Shown here: positions 8,124 through 15,513 of the stretch, in pieces
How the letters are laid out: every line of letters begins with the position of its first letter
How positions within the stretch are numbered: the first letter of the stretch is position 1
Assembly: GCA_039182715.1 (NCBI GenBank)
Contig: JBCDBY010000014.1
Span: 1-28,104, forward strand
DNA: 28,104 nt
Source of the DNA: JBCDBY01 sp039182715
GTDB taxonomy: Bacteria > Planctomycetota > PLA2
Direction of reading: 5' to 3'
Position numbers and translations under genes: made by a program
The notes under the pieces: model-generated
The model's input: the letters and a program-made list of their open reading frames with translations, nothing else
What the model was told of the DNA's origin: nothing
The model's database searches: none

Positions 8124-8927
8124 ATGCGTTTCGCCTGGATTCTCATCCCGGTTCTCGCGGCGTGCTGGCTGTTCATGGGCCCCGCGCGCGGCGAGTCGAA
8201 ATCCGCCCCCGACGCCGACACGGCGTGGCTCTCCGACAAGTCGTGGGATGACGGGGCCGCCTTCGTCTCCGTCTTCCGCGGCCGCATCCAGTGGTACGGG
8301 GAGTTCCGCGAGGCGGAAGTGCGCCACTACGTCGTTCGCGAGTTCCTCGATCCGGACCAGCTCGTGAAGTCGGACAGCCCGGACGACAAGTCCATTCCGG
8401 TGATCAAGGCGAACACGCTCATCTCGTTCAACACCGGGACCTATCCCTATCGTCAGATGGCGACGCTCTTCTTCCATCGCAAGACCGGCGTGCTCGTGAA
8501 GGGCATGGGGACCAGCCAGGAAGGATGCGGCACCTCCATGCAGCGCTGGGACTGGTCGGGCACGTTCCGCTGGGACACCTACTGGGACGGCGAGGCGCGC
8601 GGCGAGCGTGCGCTCGCGAAGCCGGCGAACCTCTTCTTCCCCGAGGAGCTGCCGTTCGTCGCCGGATTGCTTAAGCCGCAGTCCGTCGAGGTGCTGCCGC
8701 CGCTCGTGCGCAGCCGCATCCGCCCCTGGACGAAGAGCGCGGGCGAGCTGACGCGCGACGGGCGCACGACGCGCATCGGCAAGAGCGAGTTCCGCTACGA
8801 CGCGGGCGGCTTCCTCGAGAGCTGGACCATCCCCGGCCGCGAGGAGTTCCGCCGCGTCACCAAGAAGAAGCTCTACTACTGGGACTACCTCCGCAACGGA
8901 GACGAGAAAGTACTCGGCCTGAAGTGA
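8124..8927 (+). CDS. Exported hypothetical protein within the arsenosugar operon
   Basis: A 267-residue protein with an N-terminal signal sequence or lipoprotein-like anchor (MRFAWILIPVLAACWLFMGPARG). The mature part starts near residue 25. Recognisable stretches include WDDGAAFVSVFRGRIQWYG, REFLDPDQLVKSDSPDD and FNTGTYPYRQMATLFFHRKTG, with a later EGCG. From memory this resembles proteins in Bacteroidota that are labelled septum formation inhibitor Maf by propagation, but it has none of the Maf nucleotide pyrophosphatase motifs, so I do not use that name. It sits between arsM and arsS, 12 bases after the former and overlapping the latter by four. It is therefore co-translated, and a periplasmic role in the pathway is plausible but unproven. 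Confidence 0.75.
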   Translation: MRFAWILIPVLAACWLFMGPARGESKSAPDADTAWLSDKSWDDGAAFVSVFRGRIQWYGEFREAEVRHYVVREFLDPDQLVKSDSPDDKSIPVIKANTLISFNTGTYPYRQMATLFFHRKTGVLVKGMGTSQEGCGTSMQRWDWSGTFRWDTYWDGEARGERALAKPANLFFPEELPFVAGLLKPQSVEVLPPLVRSRIRPWTKSAGELTRDGRTTRIGKSEFRYDAGGFLESWTIPGREEFRRVTKKKLYYWDYLRNGDEKVLGLK

Positions 8928-9898
8928 ACCCCACGACCGAAGCGACGACCCCCGGCTTCGCGGAGACGCTGACGCGGCACGATCTGCAGCTGCGGCGCGG
9001 CACGACCCGCATCCTCCAGATCAACCTCGGCAAGCTCTGCAACCAGACGTGCATCCACTGTCACGTCGGGGCGGGTCCCGGTCGCAAGGAGGTCATGTCC
9101 GCCGAAACGGCCGACCGAATCATCGACTGGATGGAGGCGTACCGTCCGGCGGTCGTCGACATTACGGGCGGCGCGCCCGAGCTCTGCCCCGAGTTCCGCC
9201 GCCTCGCCCAGGCCGCGCACGGCATCGGGGCCGAGGTGCTGGTGCGCTGCAACCTCACCGTCATCTTCGAGGAGGGCGAGACCGACCTGCCCGACTTCTA
9301 CGTCGAGAACCAGGTCGAGCTCGTCTGCTCGCTGCCCTGCTATTCCGCCGACAACGTCGATAAGCAGCGCGGAAACGGAGTTTTCGACAAGTCCATCCGC
9401 GCCCTGCAGATCTTCAACGAGAAGGGCTACGCGCGCGATCCGAAGCTGGTGCTGACGCTGGTCTACAACCCGATCGGGCCCAGCCTGCCCCCCGAGCAGG
9501 CGCCGCTCGAGGCGGCCTACAAGCAGCAGCTCAAGGAGCATTTCGACATCGAGTTCGACCGGCTGTTGTGTATCACCAACCTGCCGGTCACCCGCTTCGC
9601 GCTCTGGCTGAAGCACACGGGGAAGCTGGAGGAATACCACCAGCTGCTCTTCGAAAACTTCAACCCGGCCACGGTCGATGGCCTCATGTGCCGGGACACG
9701 ATCAACGTCGGATGGGAAGGCGACCTGTTCGACTGCGACTTCAACCAGATGCTCGATCTCCCGATGGGGCGCCGGCCGCGGCGGTATCTCTGGGACGTGG
9801 AACCGCAGGCCCTCGAGGGCGAGCGGATCGCGACCGGACGCCACTGCTTCGGCTGCACCGCCGGGGCCGGTTCGAGCTGCGGCGGAACCATCTCATGA
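8924..9898 (+). CDS. arsS: Radical SAM arsenosugar biosynthesis enzyme ArsS
   Basis: A 324-residue radical SAM protein. The cluster motif is C39-x3-C43-x2-C46 (CNQTCIHC), followed by GGAPEL for SAM binding. The C-terminal Cys-rich domain (DUF3641 type) shows LMCRDTINVGW, DCDFNQMLDL and the closing CFGCTAGAGSSCGG, which probably holds an auxiliary cluster. The family (TIGR04167) transfers the 5'-deoxyadenosyl group to dimethylarsenite, giving the arsenosugar precursor. A selenium-sugar role was the older proposal for the family. The GTG start at 8924 overlaps the upstream stop (GTGA), and the stop overlaps the next ATG (ATGA), so the gene is tightly coupled on both sides. Confidence 0.9.
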   Translation: MNPTTEATTPGFAETLTRHDLQLRRGTTRILQINLGKLCNQTCIHCHVGAGPGRKEVMSAETADRIIDWMEAYRPAVVDITGGAPELCPEFRRLAQAAHGIGAEVLVRCNLTVIFEEGETDLPDFYVENQVELVCSLPCYSADNVDKQRGNGVFDKSIRALQIFNEKGYARDPKLVLTLVYNPIGPSLPPEQAPLEAAYKQQLKEHFDIEFDRLLCITNLPVTRFALWLKHTGKLEEYHQLLFENFNPATVDGLMCRDTINVGWEGDLFDCDFNQMLDLPMGRRPRRYLWDVEPQALEGERIATGRHCFGCTAGAGSSCGGTIS

Positions 9899-12102
9899 TT
9901 CGACTCGTACTCGCGGGCCTGCTTCTCGCGGCCCCGGCGCTGGCGGCCGATGCGTCGGCCGATATGAACGCCCTTCTGCGGAAGATCGTCAAGAAGGACG
10001 GCGTCGACTACAAGCTGCTCCGCAAGGAGCGCAAGGTGCTCGACGCGTACGTCAAGTCGCTCGAGACCGCCAGCCCCGGCAAGACGCGCGAGGAGCAGAT
10101 CGCGTTCTGGATCAACGCGTACAACGCGCTCACGCTGCAGCAGGTGCTCGACACCCGCAAGGGCGACGACCCCAAGTACTCCGTGCAGCGCTCCGTCAAG
10201 GATTTCTGGAAGAAGCGGAAATGGAAGGTCGCGGGCAAGCAGTACAACCTCGACGCCATCGAGCAGGTCGTGCTCAAGGGCTACGGCGATCCGCGTACGC
10301 ACTTCGCCGTCAACTGCGCCTCCTGGTCGTGCCCCGCGCTGCAGCCGTGGCTGTGGAAGGCGGACACGCTCGACCGCGACCTGACCCAGGCGACGCGCGT
10401 CTTCCTGGCCGACAAGCGCCACAACACCTTCGATCCCGCCCGCCGTCGCGCCGAGATCTCGAAGGTGTTCGAGTGGTACCGCAAGGAGTTCGAGAAGGAC
10501 TTCCCCAAGGATGCGCCGCGCACGCAGCTCTTCCTCGCGAAGTACGCGCCGACCGAGAAACTCCGCCAGGCGCTCACCGAAGGCACGCCGCCGTGGCGCA
10601 TCACCTTCAAGGACTACGACTGGTCGCTCAACGAGGCCGGTTCGCAGGGCGCGGTCGAGAAGGGCACCGTCAACTGGGTCTGGCTCGTCTTCTACATCAT
10701 CGCGACGGGCGGACTGCTCGCGTACGGCTTCCACGCCTACAAGATGCTGCGCTGGCGCAAGAGCTTCGGGCCGGGCTACGACGCGAGCATCGACCGCGCG
10801 CGCGCCGCGTCTCCGCTCGGCAAGACCGAATTCCCGCGCGTGCTGGTCCAGCTTCCGATCTTCAACGAGGCGGCGGTGGCGGAAAGCGCCATCGACGCCG
10901 TGGCCGCGCTCGACTGGCCCGCCGACCGGCTCGATATCCAGGTGCTGGACGATTCGACCGACGAGACCGTCGGCATCGTCGACGCCGTGGTCGCGCGCCA
11001 CGCGGCCGCCGGCATTCCGATTCGCACGCTGCGTCGTTCGAATCGGGAAGGCTTCAAAGCGGGCGCGCTCGCCGAGGGCTTGCGCGTGAGCGACGCGGAA
11101 TACGTGGCGCTCTTCGACGCCGACTTCCTGCCGCACGCGGACTTCCTGCGCCGCGGCCTGCCGGTCTTCGACGTGGGCGAGAACGTCGCCTGCGTGCAGG
11201 GGCGCTGGGGGCACGTCAATCGCGATCAGAACTGGCTCACGCGGGCGCAGGCGATCGCGGTCGACGCGCACTTCCTCATCCAGCAGTACGCGCGCGCCGC
11301 CGCCGGCCGCTTCCTCAACTTCAACGGGACGGCGGGGCTTTGGCGGGTCTCCGCGATCGACGCCGTCGGCGGCTGGGTCGGGGACACGCTCACCGAGGAC
11401 CTCGATCTGTCCTATCGCGCGCAGCTGCACGGCTGGCGCATCGTGTTCGACAAGGATCTCGTCGTGCCGGCGGAGCTGCCGCCCGCGCTCGACGCGTACA
11501 AGAGCCAGCAGCGTCGCTGGGCCTGCGGCAGCATTCAATGCGCGCGCAAGTTCCTCGGGCCGGTCTGGCGCTCCGACCTGCCGTTCGGCGTGAAGACGGA
11601 GGCGACGCTGCACCTGTGCGGCTACGGCGTCTGCGTTGCGATGGTCATGCTCATTGCGGTTCTGCCGTTCGGCCTCGGCCACTGGCCGATGTTCGCGCAG
11701 TATCCGGGTCTCTGGCCGGTCTGGGTCGGCATCTGGATCGCCGCGCTCGGTCCGCTGACGGTGACCACCTACGCGCAGGTGCTGCGCGGCCGCGTCCGCG
11801 TGCCCGACATTCTCGCCTGCTTCCTGCTCGGCCTCGGCTCCTGCATGAACAACGCGATCGCCGTCTTCCGCGGCCTCTTCCGGCCCATTCGGACCTTCGT
11901 CCGGACGCCGAAGCAGGGCGCGAGCGGTATTCGCCTGCAGACACCCATGCCGGTGACGGAACAGGTGATGACGGTCTTCAGCGTCAGCTGCGTCATCTAT
12001 CTCGCCAACACCAGCCCCTGGGCCACCGCGACCTACGCGCTCTTCTGCTGCGCCGGGTTCTGCACGCTCGCCGGGTACTGGTGGCTGGTCGAGCGCAAGT
12101 GA
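9895..12102 (+). CDS. DUF547 :: GT2 membrane glycosyltransferase fusion
   Basis: A 735-residue two-part protein. Residues 1-18 are a signal peptide. Residues 24-245 are a DUF547 domain (FWINAYNALTLQQVL, then FAVNCASWSCPAL with two Cys). A transmembrane helix at 261-279 returns the chain to the cytoplasm. Residues 314-550 are a GT2 catalytic domain with DDSTDE at 352-357, the DAD metal motif at 408-410, TED at 500-502 and QQRRW at 538-542, closest in style to mannan/cellulose-synthase-like processive enzymes. Four or five membrane helices follow. Topology is consistent: DUF547 outside, GT2 inside. No frameshift separates the halves. The gene starts on the arsS stop (ATGA) and ends on the next start (GTGA). 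The role in arsenosugar assembly is inferred from position. Confidence 0.88.
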   Translation: MIRLVLAGLLLAAPALAADASADMNALLRKIVKKDGVDYKLLRKERKVLDAYVKSLETASPGKTREEQIAFWINAYNALTLQQVLDTRKGDDPKYSVQRSVKDFWKKRKWKVAGKQYNLDAIEQVVLKGYGDPRTHFAVNCASWSCPALQPWLWKADTLDRDLTQATRVFLADKRHNTFDPARRRAEISKVFEWYRKEFEKDFPKDAPRTQLFLAKYAPTEKLRQALTEGTPPWRITFKDYDWSLNEAGSQGAVEKGTVNWVWLVFYIIATGGLLAYGFHAYKMLRWRKSFGPGYDASIDRARAASPLGKTEFPRVLVQLPIFNEAAVAESAIDAVAALDWPADRLDIQVLDDSTDETVGIVDAVVARHAAAGIPIRTLRRSNREGFKAGALAEGLRVSDAEYVALFDADFLPHADFLRRGLPVFDVGENVACVQGRWGHVNRDQNWLTRAQAIAVDAHFLIQQYARAAAGRFLNFNGTAGLWRVSAIDAVGGWVGDTLTEDLDLSYRAQLHGWRIVFDKDLVVPAELPPALDAYKSQQRRWACGSIQCARKFLGPVWRSDLPFGVKTEATLHLCGYGVCVAMVMLIAVLPFGLGHWPMFAQYPGLWPVWVGIWIAALGPLTVTTYAQVLRGRVRVPDILACFLLGLGSCMNNAIAVFRGLFRPIRTFVRTPKQGASGIRLQTPMPVTEQVMTVFSVSCVIYLANTSPWATATYALFCCAGFCTLAGYWWLVERK

Positions 12103-13907
12103 GCCGCGGCGCGTGGATCCTGCTGGGTCTCGCGCTGCTGCTGCGGGTCCCGTTCTTCTTCTGGGACTTCCATAGCAACGACCTCTACCGGTACGTATGG
12201 GAAGGGCAGATCCAGTGGCAGGACGCGAACCCCTACGCCGTCTCGCCCGACACCGCGCCGCCCGCGTTGCGCGGGCCCAAGCACGACCGCATCAACCACC
12301 CCGATCTCTCGACGATCTACCCGCCGCTCGCGCAGTATGCGTTCGCGGCGGTGGCGGGGCTCGGCGGAGCGGAGTACGCGATGCGCAACGTGGTTGTCGC
12401 ACTCGACATGCTGCTCTGCGCGCTGCTCACGCTCTGGCTGGCCCGGCGCGGGCTGCCGCCGTGGTGGGGGGCGCTTTACCTGCTTCATCCACTCGCCCTG
12501 CTCACCGCGGGCAGCGGCCACATCGACGCGCTCATGCTGCTCATGCTGGTCGGCTGTTGCTGGTCGCGCGAGGCGGGGCGCCACCGCACCGCGGCGCTCT
12601 TTCTCGCGGGCGCGGTGCTCGCGAAGACGGTGGCGGTCCTCGCGCTGCCCTGGTTCCTGCTGCGCCGGCCGAAGGAGACCGCGCTCGTCACGCTGCCGGC
12701 GATCGCGCTCGGCTACCTCCCGTTCCTGGAGGCGGACGTGCTCGCGACCCTGGTGCGTTTCGGATCGGAGTTCGCGTTCAACGCGTCGCTCTACCGCTTC
12801 CTCGAATGGGTGGTGCCGGGGCACGGCACGCTGGCCTCGGCGGCACTGCTCGCCGTCTGGGTCGCCGTCGTGACGGTCTCGCAGCCGCGCGTCGCCCCCG
12901 CTTTTCTCATGCTCTTCACCGGACTGCTCGTGCTCTCGCCGACGGTGCACGTCTGGTACCTGAGTTGGCTGATCGTCTTCCTGCCGCGCGTCGGGCCGCG
13001 GCCCTGGACGTGGCCGGTGCTGACCTGGTCGTGTACCTGCCTGCTCGTCTGCGTCACCTACGTGACGTTCTATCGCGGGGCGCCGTTCTCCGAGCGCTGG
13101 TGGATCACCATCGTGGAGTATGCGGTGCCGGCGGTGGTCGCGGTCGGCGTGCTGGTCGCGTATCGGCCGCGCGCCGCGCGCGTCGAACAGCCGCGGCGCG
13201 GGGCGCCGGGGAGCTTCGGCGTGGTCATTCCCGCGCGCGGCGAACGCGAGAACCTCGAGGTGCTGCTCCCGCGCTGGCTGGATACGCCGGTAGAGAAGAT
13301 CGTCGTGGCCGATACGCCGACCGGGGACGGGACGCGGGAACTCTGCCGCCTCGACTTGCGTGTGCGATACCTGCGCGTGGAGGAGCGAGGCTACGGGGCG
13401 GCGGTGCAGGCGGGACTCGCGAAGCTGCGCGGCGAGGTCGACTACGCGGTGATCTGCGACGCGGACCACGCCGACGGCCCGCGCCAGGTGGAGGCCCTGC
13501 TCGCGCCCTTTCGCGACCGGTCGGTCGGTCTGGTGTGCGCGGCGCGCCGCCGGACGAAGCATCTGAGCGCGCCGCAACGGCTGGGCAACGCGCTCGCCTG
13601 TTTCCTCATCGCGCTCGGCTGGGGGCGCCGGTTCGAGGACCTCGGGCCGTTTCGTGCCCTTCGCGTGTCGATGTGGCCGGCCGATGCGCTGCGCGACAAG
13701 AGCTTCGGTTGGAACGTGGAGATGAACGTGCGTGCGCTCGAGCGCGGCATGGATGTGGTCGAAGTGGAGCTCCCTGCCGGCGAACGCCCGTTCGGCGAGA
13801 ACCAGATCTCGGGTACCCTACGTGGTGTGGTCGGAGCTGGTTGGGGGATCCTGACCAAACTCTATGTCTTGCGCGAGGAGTCATGCGGGCGACCGTCGTC
13901 ATCCTGA
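12099..13907 (+). CDS. GT-C-type polytopic glycosyltransferase :: GT2 (DPM1-like) fusion
   Basis: A 602-residue protein with GTG start at 12099 inside the preceding gene's stop. Residues 1-355 are about ten membrane helices with the GT-C signatures DLYRYVWEGQIQ (about 29-40) and INHPDLSTIYPP (about 65-76), as in DUF2029/GT87-like lipid-sugar-dependent mannosyltransferases. Residues 370-590 form a soluble GT2 domain: VVIPARGERENL, the DAD motif at 454-456 in VICDADHADG, and near the C-terminus NQISGTLRGVVGAG, typical of the polyprenyl-phosphate sugar synthase-like enzymes found beside CofC-like transferases. In one chain the GT2 part could charge a lipid carrier and the GT-C part could spend it outside (inference). 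The last 25 bases overlap the next gene. Confidence 0.85.
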   Translation: MSRGAWILLGLALLLRVPFFFWDFHSNDLYRYVWEGQIQWQDANPYAVSPDTAPPALRGPKHDRINHPDLSTIYPPLAQYAFAAVAGLGGAEYAMRNVVVALDMLLCALLTLWLARRGLPPWWGALYLLHPLALLTAGSGHIDALMLLMLVGCCWSREAGRHRTAALFLAGAVLAKTVAVLALPWFLLRRPKETALVTLPAIALGYLPFLEADVLATLVRFGSEFAFNASLYRFLEWVVPGHGTLASAALLAVWVAVVTVSQPRVAPAFLMLFTGLLVLSPTVHVWYLSWLIVFLPRVGPRPWTWPVLTWSCTCLLVCVTYVTFYRGAPFSERWWITIVEYAVPAVVAVGVLVAYRPRAARVEQPRRGAPGSFGVVIPARGERENLEVLLPRWLDTPVEKIVVADTPTGDGTRELCRLDLRVRYLRVEERGYGAAVQAGLAKLRGEVDYAVICDADHADGPRQVEALLAPFRDRSVGLVCAARRRTKHLSAPQRLGNALACFLIALGWGRRFEDLGPFRALRVSMWPADALRDKSFGWNVEMNVRALERGMDVVEVELPAGERPFGENQISGTLRGVVGAGWGILTKLYVLREESCGRPSSS

Positions 13908-14482
13908 CGAAGCTTCCCGGCCACCTGCCGGTTAAGACCAGACTGCAGCCACTCCTCGGCGAACAGGGTGCGATTGACTTCCACCTGCAGGCGCTGCGCG
14001 AGACGATCGAGCTCGCGCACGCGTTCGACGAGGAGCCGGTCGTCGCGACGTCGCCGGTCGACGCCGACCCCGCCGCCGCGCTCGGTGCGCTGCCGCGGGC
14101 GCGGCTCATGCCGATCGAAGGCGACGACGGCGCCGTCTGCCTCGAGAACGCACTCGCCGCCGTACACGCCGACCGCCCGCTCGTCGCGCTCGGGGCCGAT
14201 GCGCCCGACCTGCCGAAGGGACGCATCGAACAGGGGCTCGACCTGCTGAAGTGGTTCGACGCCGTCATGGCCCCGACGCGGGACGGCGGCTTCTCCTGTC
14301 TCATCCTGCGGGAGCCCATTCCCGGCCTCGCCGAGGGCTTCACCTACGGCGACGACGGCGCGTTCGCGTCGCTGGTGAAGTGGCTGGACCGTCGGGGACG
14401 AAGCGTCGGGCAGCTGGACCCGTGGAACGACATCGATACGCCGGAGGACTACAAGGCGTACCTGGCGCGGCGGAACGGATAG
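13883..14482 (+). CDS. CofC-like nucleotidyl/glycosyl transferase (TIGR04282/DUF2064 type)
   Basis: A 199-residue single-domain protein of the family named arsenosugar biosynthesis glycosyltransferase TIGR04282. The N-terminus MRATVVILTKLPGHLPVKTRL has the family's x-P-G-x-x-K-T-R-L nucleotide-binding motif. LGADAPDLP at about 112-120 is the acidic metal site, and PTRDGGFSCL and WNDIDTPEDY complete the fold. The ATG at 13883 begins 25 bases before the previous gene stops. It closes the six-gene operon. Whether it transfers sugar or activates a sugar as a nucleotide is not settled by sequence. An ACGTT-word repeat begins a few bases after its stop and may mark the transcript end. Confidence 0.82.
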   Translation: MRATVVILTKLPGHLPVKTRLQPLLGEQGAIDFHLQALRETIELAHAFDEEPVVATSPVDADPAAALGALPRARLMPIEGDDGAVCLENALAAVHADRPLVALGADAPDLPKGRIEQGLDLLKWFDAVMAPTRDGGFSCLILREPIPGLAEGFTYGDDGAFASLVKWLDRRGRSVGQLDPWNDIDTPEDYKAYLARRNG

Positions 14483-14486
14483 GCCG

Positions 14487-14514
14487 CGTTCGACGTTCGA
14501 CGTTGTACGTTGGA
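14487..14514. repeat. ACGTT-word repeat (left member of a pair)
   Basis: GTTCGACGTTCGACGTTGTACGTTGG-like words fill the space between the CofC-like stop and the next ATG at 14518, including the position where a ribosome binding site would lie. It is related in inverted sense to the copy at 15463-15497, so the intervening gene is bracketed. Confidence 0.75.
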
Positions 14515-14517
14515 CCC

Positions 14518-15477
14518 ATGCTCGACTCCGAAGCGCTCTACGAGGACGGACTGGACGCGATTCGCGAGGGGCGCCTCGACGATGCGCGCGCGATCGGCGA
14601 GCAGCTGATCGAGATGCGCTACTCCGGCGGATTCGAGGTGCTCGGGCTGGTCGAGCGGGACGAGGGCGATCTCGACGCCGCGATCGCGATTCTCGAGCAG
14701 GGCGTCGAGAAGGCGTCGACCGCCTGGCTGCTCTGGCAGCTGCTCGGCAACTCGTATTCCGACGCGGGTCGCCCGGAGGAGGCGGCCGGTGCGTACGAAC
14801 ACGCCCTCGGCTGCGATGGCGTCGACGTGAGTTCCGTGCGTCTGAATCAGGCGACCCTCGCGTTCCGATCGGGCCTCCGCGACGAGGGGTTCCGCTTTCT
14901 CGACGAGGTCGTCGATCCGGCTCTGCACCTCTATCGCGAGAGCCTGCGGCTCGGGGAGTGGGAGCGAGAGGAACGGTACGCGGAGATCCTGCCGCGCGCC
15001 GCCGCGCTGCTCACCGAAGCCGACGACGATGCCGACCCCGACGTTCTCGCCCAGCTCGTCGTGCGTGCGGCCTGGGCGAAGCACAAGCTTGGGGGCGCGC
15101 GCGACGACGTCGTCCGCGAGCTGCTCGTCGCCTACGCCTACGATCCGATCTGCGACGACGCGCAGTGGGCGATCCGGGAGGTCGAGGACCGCCGCGCCGA
15201 CGACACGCGGCAGTTCGAGGTGCTGCTCGAAGCGACCCATCCCGCCGAGCCGGCGCTGCGCTACTTCGTCTCGTTCACGACCGTGGCCACGACCAAGGAA
15301 GAGGCGGCCGAGCTTGCGCGCCGCCACGAGGAAGCCGCCGGCGGCATCGGCCTCCGCACCGAGGAAGTGGAGCAGGGCGACCCCATCGAGGACTACCCGA
15401 TCGGCGTCTACCGCCGCAGCGGGCGCCAGTTCTTCGACCCCGAGTCCGAGGTCGAGGACGCCGACGTCGAACGTTGA
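14518..15477 (+). CDS. TPR-like repeat protein of unknown function
   Basis: A 319-residue acidic cytoplasmic protein. Residues 1-125 form TPR-like helix pairs (ALYEDGLDAIREGRLDDARAIGEQL, LLWQLLGNSYSDAGRPEEAAGAYEHAL). The C-terminal part (about 245-305) is an alpha/beta segment beginning RYFVSFTTVATTKEEAAELARRHEE and ending PIGVYRRSGRQFF, which I do not recognise. It lacks a signal peptide and membrane helices. No Shine-Dalgarno is visible, because the ACGTT-word repeat abuts the ATG. The last codons (ADVER) and the TGA stop are supplied by the next ACGTT-word repeat. It is separated from the arsenosugar operon by one repeat, so a functional link is uncertain. Confidence 0.8.
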   Translation: MLDSEALYEDGLDAIREGRLDDARAIGEQLIEMRYSGGFEVLGLVERDEGDLDAAIAILEQGVEKASTAWLLWQLLGNSYSDAGRPEEAAGAYEHALGCDGVDVSSVRLNQATLAFRSGLRDEGFRFLDEVVDPALHLYRESLRLGEWEREERYAEILPRAAALLTEADDDADPDVLAQLVVRAAWAKHKLGGARDDVVRELLVAYAYDPICDDAQWAIREVEDRRADDTRQFEVLLEATHPAEPALRYFVSFTTVATTKEEAAELARRHEEAAGGIGLRTEEVEQGDPIEDYPIGVYRRSGRQFFDPESEVEDADVER

Positions 15478-15497
15478 ACGTCAAACGTCCAACGTAC
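15463..15497. repeat. ACGTT-word repeat (right member of a pair)
   Basis: GACGTCGAACGTTGAACGTC followed by AAACGTCCAACGTAC. It contains the TGA stop (15475-15477) of the TPR-like gene and fills the 5' leader of the PLP enzyme gene. Its complement shares GTACGTTGGA with the copy at 14487-14514. Confidence 0.75.
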
Positions 15498-15513
15498 CCG
15501 TACCATCGATCCC

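Noticed and set aside
8124..8927. Annotation as septum formation inhibitor Maf
   Set aside because: The protein is exported and lacks the Maf nucleotide pyrophosphatase motifs; that name appears to be a propagated mislabel for similar proteins.
9517..11682. Long minus-strand open frame across arsS and the DUF547::GT2 gene
   Set aside because: No domain is recognisable, and the plus-strand genes have full motif sets and coupled starts and stops. High G/C content explains the stop-free antisense frame.
15478..15513. SAM riboswitch upstream of the trans-sulfuration gene
   Set aside because: Only 36 bases separate the genes and they are filled with ACGTT-word repeat, too short for any known SAM riboswitch.
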